Shown here: piece after piece, positions 55,300 through 64,000 of the stretch | Layout of the letters: every line of letters starts with the position of its first letter | How positions within the stretch are numbered: position 1 is the stretch's first letter | Made by a program: the position numbers and the translations under genes | The notes under the pieces: generated by a model | The model's database searches: none | The model's input: the letters and a program-made list of their open reading frames with translations, nothing else | What the model was told of the DNA's origin: nothing | NCBI GenBank assembly: GCA_030267565.1 | Contig: BRXU01000047.1 | Span: forward strand, 614,460-678,459 | Origin: Pleodorina starrii | Lineage: Eukaryota > Chlorophyta > Chlorophyceae > Chlamydomonadales > Volvocaceae | Direction of reading: 5' to 3' | Length of the DNA stretch: 64,000 bases

Positions 55300-57289
55300 G
55301 TGCTCTCACCCTGGCACTCTCCGACCCCGCAGCCGGAGCACGACTGCTGCGTCCGATTCGCCCGCTTTGCGCGTCCATCCGCCGCCACCTTTTGCCTGGC
55401 GGGCATCAGCTCTGGCCAGGATCTCCGCGTCCGTCAGGTCCGCGATGCAGCGGCCCTGGCTGGGTCGTTTCCTGGCTGAGGCCTCCTCTGGGCTCGCACG
55501 GCGAGCGCTGCTCGCCCCCGCTCTTTCTGGCGCACTGGCGACGGGGTCAGCAGGGGTCATCGCCGTCGGCGTCTCAGTGGCGGCGAGCCCGTAGGGCAGC
55601 TGCCTCCTGCCCCAGGTGTACGCTGGGTTTGCCGTGGCGTTCTCCGGGGTGGCCGCCGGCGTCAACTGCTGCTGCTGCGGCTGCCGCTGCTGAGGCGGCT
55701 GCTGTGGCTGACCGACGGCTGGTCCCGCTGCGATGGCAGCATGCTCCTCGGCCGAGTCGCATTGGCGGGCGCCGCAGCCTGCTCCTCTGCTGGTGTTGCC
55801 CGCGCGTCGGCTGGGCCTGCCGTGGTGGCTGCCTGGACTGCGGCCTCGTGGTGCTAGGGGCCGCCGTGTTGGCAGGGCCTTCGGGGTGTGCCGGCCGTAG
55901 CGGTCGCGTCCGCAGCGGCGGCGCGCTCCGCGGCGGTGGCGCGCTCCCGCGGCGGTGGCGCGTCGGGCGGCGGCACGTCCGCGGCGGCGGCACGCTTCCG
56001 CGGCGGCGGCACGCTCCGCGGCGGCGGCGCGCTCCGCGGCGGCGGCACGTTCCGCGGCGGCGGCACGTTTCCGCGGCGGCGGCGCGCTCCGCGGCGGCGG
56101 CACGTTCCGCGGCGGCGGCGCGCTCCGCGGCGGCTGCTGTCCGCCGTTCGAGCCCCAGCTGCTCCTTCAGCGCTGCTGCTGGGCCCGGGTTTCCCGGTCG
56201 TTTTGTTCCCGGATCTCCTCGGTCCGCCGGGCCAGGGCGGTCGGCCGCGTCATCCGCGCCCAGTTGTTGGGCGGTCCCGGCTACCTGTGTGGTTGCCGGT
56301 GCTGGCGGGGTCGTCCTTTGTGGCGCGGTCGTATCTGTCGCTCGGGCTGCCGCCGCTGGCCGGGGGTCCACGGGGTGTTCCGCCTGCGGTGCTGTGGCCC
56401 GACCGGTGGGTTGGGCACGTGCCCGCGCCTCGGCCTCCATGCGGACAAGGTGATGCGCCCAGTGCAGGTCCTGGGCAGCGTGCCACTGGCGCGCCTGTCT
56501 GTCGGCAGCCAATACGGGCGTGTGCTGGGCGGTGGCGCGCGCGGAATTGAGATGTCCAAGCGTTTGCCTACCACTGTCAGCTCCGCCTTGAGGGTGTATG
56601 CCCCTTGCTGGCTGTGTGCGGGGCTGGGCGGGGACGTCCAGCGAGTCCGGCAGGGGTGCTGCGACGCTTTCAGGTAGCCAGCACGCGATGTGTGTGGTCA
56701 CAGCGTCGGGCCCACACGATCGTGTCCACCGACCGGCCGTATGCGGCCATGAGCACGCTTTTGCATCCTCGGGGTCCTGATGCTGTCCGGGATTCCGTGG
56801 ATCCAATATTGCTGAAGGCCACTTTATTGGCTCCAGAGCGCGCACTTTGATGGGGACGCGATTCGAGGCTGCCGGGCTCCAACGGGATTTGGCCCAGGTC
56901 CAGGGTGCCGTCGGGCGCGCAATGAGGCCGCGAGGCAGGCCGAGGGAGCCGGTCGGGGGCAGCGCAGCCTTAACCTTCACAGCGACCGGGCCGCGCACTG
57001 GGTCCATTCTTCTCCGGTACGTTAGTACCTTCGTAATGGCGACCCGTTTTCCGTCGCCAGGCTGCGCTGCGGCGATCCGTTGGTGTAGGGCCATGGCCGG
57101 GGTTCCATAATGGAACCAAACGCCACAGTCCCGCTGGTTGCTGCCAGCTGGGAATTCTGCTTCAAAAATTATGGTTTCATAGCCGCGGTCGGTTGAGCTG
57201 GAAGCCTCACCGCCGCGGTTCGCGCTAGTCGCGGCTGTAGCCGCGTGGACCGCGTCAACGGTTCTCCTCGAGCCCCGATACCGGCTCAT
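55300..57289 (-). pseudogene. LINE-a ORF1
   Basis: ATG at 57289 opens a 571-codon frame (MSRYRGSRRTVDAVHAA) to 55574. No known RNA-binding domain is recognisable; the middle holds YETIIFEAEFPAGSNQRDCG and VWFHYGTPAMALHQRIAAAQ. Toward the end an 18-bp repeat encodes AAAAER units that could form a helix. Frame changes inside the repeat turn this into VPPPR-type and CRRRG-type repeats. The related frame 56103-55306 continues to a RCIADLTDAEILARADARQA segment. ORF1 proteins of LINEs bind the element RNA; here this is by position only. Confidence 0.5.
55907..56140. repeat. 18-bp minisatellite in LINE-a ORF1
   Basis: Units of CGCGGCGGCGGC plus ACGTTC or GCGCTC (plus strand). On the minus strand one frame reads AAAAER. 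Single-base changes in unit length shift the frame along the array. Confidence 0.8.
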
Positions 57290-57300
57290 TTTCGAGCCGT

Positions 57301-57464
57301 AGAAGAGCTAGGATATTACAAGCAAATAAATTACAAAAAGAAATAACGTTGAGAAGAAAGGTCAGGAATTTTGTCAACTGGACAAATGGACATTTGGTCT
57401 GGTGTTGGTGCGAGGTTAAGTAAGTAAGTAAGTAAGTAAGTAAGAGTGTGTGTGTGTGTGTGTA
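57301..57464. other. AT-rich spacer with (TAAG)n and (GT)n
   Basis: 57301-57417 is AT-richer than its surroundings. It is followed by seven TAAG units (57418-57443) and a GT run, which on the minus strand are the tail of SINE-3. It may be host sequence between LINE-a and SINE-3. Confidence 0.55.
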
Positions 57465-58150
57465 ACTGTTACATATCTGCCGGGCCGACACTGGCCGGGG
57501 GCGCTAACCCCGTCCCTCATACGGGAGACCGCCGAAGCACTCCTTTGTTGAGGAGGGGCCGTACCACCTTTGTCCGCACACGTGCACCGGGAAGTGCTAA
57601 CCGCTGCGCCGTAATCGTCACAGGACAGCGTCCACCTGATTGTCCTTGTGCCAGCTAAGCTAGCCCGCAGGCGCCTACTGTCCTCGGTCCACCGAACGCA
57701 TGCTCTACAGTCTGCGTAATTTACCAGGGCACTCACACCTGCGGTGTCCATTGCCAGACACCTCTGTCTATATCCTTCGGGAAAGCCTGCCGCCGCCCGA
57801 TCTTAGTTGTATCCAACCACCACCTGCTATGGCTAGTCTGGTCCAGGCCCTAATGCAGACTCATTCCTCCACCACTGCTTCTGGCGGCAGCGTTGTAGTC
57901 TTCTGGTGGCATCCCCACTCCAGGGCCGCCCCAGCGGCACCAGAGGACACACCATTGTCTCCAGCCTTCGACAAAAAACCCACCCTGATCTCTCTTTTAG
58001 ACCCCGGTGGGTAACCAGCGGTGCGTGTACGATTCCCACACGTCTTCCGGTGGTTAAGTTAAGTGCCGACTCTGGAGGGTTTCGAACTCCAGACCCGCCG
58101 GTGACTAACCCGGTGCTCTACCTAAAAAAACTTGAGCTACGCGGTTGGTG
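57465..58150 (-). mobile_element. SINE-3, with tRNA-like head (about 58062-58146)
   Basis: Follows SINE-1 along its length, including A and B boxes. Single-base insertions and a TAAAAAAA insert in the head make it longer. Tail (CA)n then (CTTA)n. Confidence 0.75.
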
Positions 58151-58169
58151 TGTGTGTGTGTGTGTGTTG

Positions 58170-58755
58170 TGTGTAACCTGTTACATATCTGCCGGGCCGA
58201 CACTGGCCGGGGGCGCTAACTCCCGCCCACATTTACTGGCGAGACCGCCGAAGCCACTCCTCTGTTGAGGAGGGGCGTACCACACTTGTCCTGCACAGCT
58301 TGCAGCCGGGAAGTGCTAACCGCTGCTGCTGCCGTGTAATCGTCACAGGAACAGCGTCCACCTGATTGTTCCCAATAGTGCCAGCTAAAGCTAGCCCCAT
58401 GCGCCTACTGACGCCTCGGTCCACCGAAACGCATGCTTCTAAAAGCTGCGTAATCTTTTACCCAGGCGCACTCACACCGGTTGCCATTGCCCACCTCCTA
58501 TATCCTCTTCGGAAGTCAGCTGCCACCCGCCCGAATCTTAGTTAATTCCAACCACCCACCTGCTGTGGCAGTCTGGTCCATGGCCCTATGATCGCAAGAC
58601 TCATTCCTCCACCAACTGCTTCTATGCGGCAGCGTTGTAGTCTTCTTGGTGGCATCCCACTCCAGCTTCGCCCCGCGCACCCAGGAGGACACCATTCGTC
58701 TCCAGCCTTCGACAACCTCCGATCTCATTTCAATCGGTGGGGACGCCAGTGTTTG
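58170..58755 (-). mobile_element. SINE-4, head-truncated
   Basis: Breaks off at the same point as SINE-2 (GGGGACGCCAG then GT run), before the tRNA head. Same neighbour order as SINE-1/SINE-2/LINE-a. Confidence 0.7.
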
Positions 58756-58817
58756 TGTGTGTGTGTGTGTGTGTGTGTGGTTGTGTGTGTTATTGTGTTG
58801 GTGTGTGTTGTGTGTTC

Positions 58818-61800
58818 GTTACAGTATCTGACCGGGCCCTTGACGCTTTGGCCAGGGGCTGCTAATCCCTTAGCCCCGACGGAAGGACACGCGTGAAGCA
58901 CTCTCCCCCTTGCGGTGGTGGGAGATGGGCGTGAGGGGCCGCTACTTGCCATCCTGCTCGACGCAGAAGTGGCACTGCGTTCGTTATATCCCATTATACG
59001 GGTTGTACGGTCGTGCGGTCTGCCCCAAAAAATATGCTTGAGCTCACAGCCTGCCTTATACGGCCAGCTGGGCCCTTCGTGCCGCATCGCACACTGCGAG
59101 TCGCGCCAGGCGAACTACGCGGCTGCTCCGCGTTGTCCTGACCGCCATGAAGTCCTTGCAGCGCCGCGAGGCGCCTCGGCGGGCCTGCTACCGTGCTGGC
59201 GGTTGCTCCTCTAGGCGCGCAAACAAAGCGCTGAGTAACTGCCCCGAGCTTGGTCCGGCTCGTGGGCGTGTCCAGCACCAAAGTGAGAAACCCAAGACAG
59301 GCGTCCGCTCCTACCCCTACGAATAGTCCTACTACGGGGACGTGCACGTGAGAGGCCGGTTGGGGGTGGCCCCTACGCGGCCGAGCTCTCAGAGCGCGTG
59401 CTTGGCCTCGACGCGTGGCAGGAGGTCGGGATGCGGGACTTGCGCGGCCAGCGGGAGGGTCTGAGGTGACGGAGCTATAGTTCGCCCTAGGCCTTCTGGG
59501 CTAGTATTCCTCGGCCAACTCGCCTCACTTCTCGCTAATACCCGCTCCCTAAAGCCTCCCTCGCCTACATAAGGCAGCCAGCGGCGGTCTCTGCACCGCT
59601 AAGTCCTCTCGGAACCAAAGGAACCCCCCCACCTCTCTACGCCTCCCTGCCTCGACGCCCTAATGTTCCATCCCACTCACCCTCCTTAAAAGCCCTTCCT
59701 TCCCCTCAGCTCCATCTTCCCCTCCCCCTCCACCATACCCATCCTGTGTGTTGTGCTGCACTCACTTGAAAGTGGCCGTTTTGTCCACCGCCAGGATGGT
59801 GTTTTGGTGGTTTTCAGGTTTTTACCCTTCCTCCCATGTCCCGGCCTTGGCACGTCTTTAGCTTTGCAAACCCTCTGACACACGGCTGCCAAAATTCTAG
59901 CGCTGCGCGCGCCTTGGCCAGACCGCTCGACTGGGTCTGGGGCATCCGGGGCGGTGGGCGAGTTCCTGACTTGCCCACAGCCCTCATGATCGCGCGGCGA
60001 CGCCGTTCCATGGACGTGAGCGCCGCCAGGCAGATCAAGTCCACGCACGCACTGCTTTGCACGCCTTGGCGGGTGTCTCCGCCAGCCACACGTTCGCCCG
60101 GGGTGTATGGGCTCCGGGCACGGTGGGCCGGCGATCTGCTGCACCACCGTTTGCCGCCACCGGGCACTCCCAGAAGTGGTGTGCGCGCGGCGAGAATGCG
60201 TGTGGGCCGGCTCCCCCGTACGCGCCGCACTTGCATTTTGTTCTGCTTGGCGCTCCCCTTATGTGGCTGTTGACGTGGAGGAAGGCGGGCACGCCGTCCT
60301 GTGCCAACCGCCCTAGAGCGTCCTTCAATGTGTTTCGCTCTCCCATTTGATGGGCCACATTTGCCGGTAGCATTGCCAGTATCGCCTGCTGCTGGGCGCC
60401 ACTTCGGCGGCGGCTGGATGATGTCCCGGCGGGTGGGGCTCCTGCTGTTAGCTGCTGCGCGCTGCGGGTTTTGCCTCCCGGGGCGTTCCCGCTCGTAGGC
60501 TGCGTTTTGCAGGCAGGGTACGGCGCTCCGTTACTGGCTGGCATCTGGCAGTTTGAGTGGGCTTGGGCTGGACGGATGAGGTCGCGCTGCTTGATGCTGA
60601 GTGACCCCCAATACCGCCATGCCCACCCGCCTCACGACCCGAAGTCGTATCGTTCTCTTCCGTATCCAGCCCTGTCGCGCGTGCCGGTCGTGCGCCAGCA
60701 CACGTAGCTGCTGCTGCTCACGCCATTCCGGGCTAATATCCGCCGTTGGAGGCGGTAGTTGTTGGCGTCGATGGTCGTCGTCCGCCTGAAGACTGTCGGG
60801 TCGCTGGGGTCAGAAGGTTGGCTGTTACCCAGGCCTCCCACTCGCAAGCTGCTCGCGGGGCGGGATGCGCGGCGGACTGCGGCACCTGTCATTAGGTCAG
60901 CCCAACGTGCGCAAACGACCCTGTCATGTCCGCCAGACGCCTGTGGCGGCTCTCTTAGTCCTGGCCTAGGAAGCGGGTTCGGGAGCCATTGGTCACTGTC
61001 ATCCTCGGGCGCGAAGTCTGGTATCTGCCGCCTGGCGCGCGTCGTCTGCATCCCCCTGCTGCCTGCTTGCCCAGTTTGTCGGTTGCGCACCGTTGTGCAG
61101 AAGGGGCTGTGTGCCCCAAAGTGGGATATTAAGGCACCAGTCCCCGGCGGCGTGCCGCCTGGCGTTTCGGGTCATACATCTTGCGACGGGGGGGAGGTAG
61201 CTGAGGGCGAGGGAGGGAGATAATGTTCGTGAACGTCTGCGGGCAGGGGGTCTGTACCTGGGTGGGGCAATCCTCCCTGCCGCCACACTCGTGTGTGAGC
61301 ACGGGTATTCCGAGGGGTCTCAGCAGCGGGTGGTAGCCACGGTTAGCAGGCGGTGGCGAAAGTTCGTACCGACGATTTTTTTGGATTGTGTTATTTTTAG
61401 GGAGTGCGATAGTGTGGGCTGTTGGTCTGCTGGTGGCTGGCTGGCGGTCCGGGCGAGCTTTCGGACGCATTCACGTCCGCTCCGTGCGCGTGGGTTTTTT
61501 GTGCAGGGAGTTGAGCGGCTGCATTGTGTGAATCCGCCGTCTCGCTGCGCCGCGCCCCACATTGAGCTGCGCTCTGGGAGGCCGGGTGAGGCGCGGACAT
61601 GTGTCGTGATGGGGTTGAGCCGCTGCGGTCGCTCTGCTTGTGCTGCCCATCTCTCCACCTGGCTGGGCCTCTTCCCACCCTCCTAGGCCGCCGTCGCTAC
61701 CGCGCAGTGGTACGTCCGGATCTGTGAGAGGCCTATATGCCTGATTTATGTATGGTTGCAGCTGCCGAACACCGACAGCCGAAGTTTCTGGTGACGCTGG

Positions 61801-63983
61801 TGTATCCGCTTGCGGATCTCCTCTCCCCGGGCGCCTGGTGCTGATTGGAGTGCTGGCCTGTTGGGTTATTTGAGGAAGCCCAGCTGCCGGAGCGCGTGGT
61901 TGGTCGCGGCAGGCACATGGCGCAGGCCCTGGATGTTTGGCAATGCGGGCGAGATGGGCTGGTGCTGGGCGCTTGCGGCGGGGCTGGTGCTGGAGGCGGG
62001 CGGCGCGGGCGGGTGGGAGTCTGGGCGTCGGCTTCCGGAGGGCCTGGCTGGCTGCTTGAGGTGGGGGTGATGCTGGGGGGTTGCTGCTGCTGGCTGTTGC
62101 CGGCAGGTGGCCAACTCTTCAGGAGCTCCATTTTGTCGCGGTTTAGCCGCTGTCCGGTGCTCTGACTCGCAAACGTCTCCGTGGCGTTCGTAAGGAAGGC
62201 TTGGACGGTGTGGTTCGCCCTCCATTGTAACACATCTCCGTCGTCGCGCAAACTGCACCGCCGTGGTTTGTTCGGCATTTGCTGGGATCCAGGCGAATTG
62301 CCAGAACTTGTGCGTTGTAGCCATGACAGGCAGCGCTTGCGCGACGATGAGGTAGAGGAGCGGGGCGAGCGGGACCAGCCTTGTCGGACCGCCCGCCCGC
62401 CATGCTGACCGGCTCTCTGACTGCCTCCCCCCCTACCCAGCGCCCGGGCCTGCGTGTCCGCCAACAGGTTCTGTACCCACTTTCGGAGCTGATATTCGGA
62501 CGTGCCCAGACCCGCCATCGCTGCCACTAGAAAGTCCCGGTGGACCGTTTCGTAGGGCTTTGGCAAAGTCGAGGAAGGCGACCAGCGTCGCTGTCGTCCC
62601 TGGTCGTGCGGAGGAGGTGGGGAAGGTAGCGGATGGTGTGAAAGATGGCGTGGCGCCTAAGACTGTGTCGCCCCGGGAGGAAGATGCCCGTTTGCTCGAC
62701 AGAGATCGCGGCTATTCAGGGCGGAGGGGCCTATGCCTATTTGCCTATGACTTTGCGCGTAGGTAGCTGTAGTCAGGGTTTGGCAGGGTTGATGGGGCGG
62801 TAGTTGCCTGGCTGTGTGGGGTCGCCCTTTGTTATAGAGCACCTTGATGATGCCCTCGGTGAACCGCGCGGGCATGTTGCCTGTTGGTGCGCCGGATGGC
62901 TGGTGTGTATAGGTCAGACAGAAGGGGGGTGGCGAACTGCCGCTGGAAGGTGGTAGAGCTCCGCGGTGCAGGCGCCATCACACCCCGGCTCGCTTTTCCG
63001 CGCGGCGGTGGGCCTTTGAGAGCCGCCGGCCGACCTCGCGGTGCTGCCCACTTGGGCCCGTGCGTACTGGGTCTTCTTCGGGTCTGCCTGGGCTTAAGTT
63101 CGCAGCGGGGGTGGTCTCGGAGGGCCTCCAGGACCTGGGCGCTGGCGCCTGCTGCTTCACCGATGCCGTGCAGCTCGGCACCCCAATGGCAGTGGCGCTG
63201 ACGTTTCCTGCCAGAAGTAAGTGGCGAGGATGATCTGCGGGCGAGTCGCCTGGCTGTCGATGACCAGCTGGCCCGTGAAGGGTGGGGTCGCGACAGCTAT
63301 GGACGGGGAGGGTGCTAGCCCGTTGCCGCCATCGCTCTGTTCCCGGATGTGTGGACGGTGGAGGGCCTGGGAGGGGCGCTCGCCTTCACTGATTTTCCGG
63401 GTTCCGCCTGGGCGTCCCTGGGCCGTCTCCTCGATGGCCGCGGGCCGCATGCCCACTTTTGAACTGCCCCCTGGCGCCTCCACTGCCGCCCGCCAGCTCA
63501 GTTCCTCGTTGGAGGGGTCGGCTTGGCTTCCTTCCCAGGGCGCTGAGCGGGTCCTGTGCTGCCGCCGCTAGCTGCTGCACGCTGGCGGTCTGGCCGGTAC
63601 GCGGGCGCGTTTTTTTGCTTCTCGGTTGAGCCGGTGCCACCGGGGCTGTGTAGACGGCGTTGTTTGAACGCCTGTGCCACCAGTTCGCCATGCACGTGCC
63701 TGCATGCGGAGTTGCTCGCATCGCCGGTGGGGGCCGCTCCTCCATTTTGCTGGTCTAGCCAGTCGCCCAGGGTGCGTTTCAGGTCCGCATGCGCAAGGCA
63801 GTGGCAGGCTGGAGGCGGCGCGGGCGATATTATGTTGGGGGGCGGGTTGGCGTGCTGCCTGTGGGCGTTTATGGCGAGCCGATTGGTCAGGACGGCGATG
63901 TGTACGTTGTATGTACGCTTTTCGCGGGGTCTGGGCAGGCCGCCTCAGGCAGGTAGATGCGGTCTGGCGAGAGCCCCCAGGCC
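58818..63983 (-). mobile_element. LINE-b, second L1-like copy with many single-base insertions
   Basis: Follows LINE-a from its 3' end to the endonuclease. Recognisable pieces on the minus strand: the zinc end HHFWECPVA (near 60180), RLNRDKMELL (near 62140), and RT motifs near 62600-62900. Extra bases occur every few dozen positions, so no long frame survives. It is cut at about 63983 by another SINE end. Confidence 0.7.
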
Positions 63984-64000
63984 AGGTGTGTGTAACTGTT
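63984..64000 (-). mobile_element. SINE-5, start of a further copy at the window edge
   Basis: GTGTGTGTAACTGTT interrupts the LINE-b endonuclease where LINE-a continues CCCCAGGCCGCGG. It equals the GT tail plus TAACTGTT end of SINE-1. Only the 3' end is in the window. Confidence 0.5.

Larger units (their letters stand above)
49646..57300 (-). mobile_element. LINE-a, L1-like non-LTR retrotransposon
   Basis: Minus strand: ORF1 (57289 to about 55300), ORF2 with APE endonuclease and RT (about 54990-51900), a C-terminal zinc motif (50933-50851), then a 3' UTR ending at 49646 in CTGTAACG followed by (CA)n. No RNase H is seen. Many small indels. The clade within L1-like elements is not resolved. Confidence 0.75.

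Overview
The window looks like nuclear DNA of a green alga, most likely a chlorophycean (Chlamydomonas/Volvox-type) species. The reasons are high GC, many short GT-AG introns, long GT/CA runs, a dual-endonuclease LINE of the Dualen/RandI type first described from Chlamydomonas, and a host gene that reads as a class I (RPD3-type) histone deacetylase. The organism call is an inference; no ribosomal or organellar marker is present.

Layout. (1) 1-7530: a large plus-strand non-LTR retrotransposon whose single ORF carries an APE-type endonuclease, reverse transcriptase, RNase H, a CCHC finger and a probable restriction-like endonuclease. It ends in a (TTA)n tail and sits inside an inverted copy of a short non-coding element, here called element X. 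(2) 8427-36238: a nest of LTR retrotransposons. Two related Gypsy elements (Gypsy-1 and Gypsy-2) lie head to tail and share one about 1.16-kb LTR (19656-20818); the outer LTR is 35098-36238. They are broken by three insertions of element X. One X copy is itself split by a CACTA-type DNA transposon (18017-19381, TTG target duplication). Gypsy-2 is also split by a young chromodomain Gypsy, Gypsy-3 (27291-34797, 334-bp LTRs, GGTCC target duplication). (3) 36239-38285: no recognisable gene. (4) 38286-48088: a 13-exon histone deacetylase gene. Its third intron holds about 3 kb of a GGGAC/GGGAG pentanucleotide satellite. (5) 48369-64000: two blocks in the same order, each made of two tRNA-derived SINEs followed by an L1-like LINE, all on the minus strand. 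The SINEs share their 3' tail with the LINE, so this looks like a SINE and its partner LINE. The second block is full of single-base insertions, which may be uncorrected long-read error.

How the parts relate. The only host gene I can support is the deacetylase. Its active-site residues are intact, but its last two exons show frame breaks at GC-rich runs. The rest is a stratified record of transposition. Gypsy-1 and Gypsy-2 are oldest; element X, CACTA and Gypsy-3 inserted into them later. The best candidates for undescribed biology are element X (asymmetric termini, 3' hairpin, no target duplication, one copy with two successive 3' ends), a PHD finger between RNase H and integrase in the Gypsy-1/2 lineage, a conserved extra ORF after their integrase, and the SINE/LINE pair.
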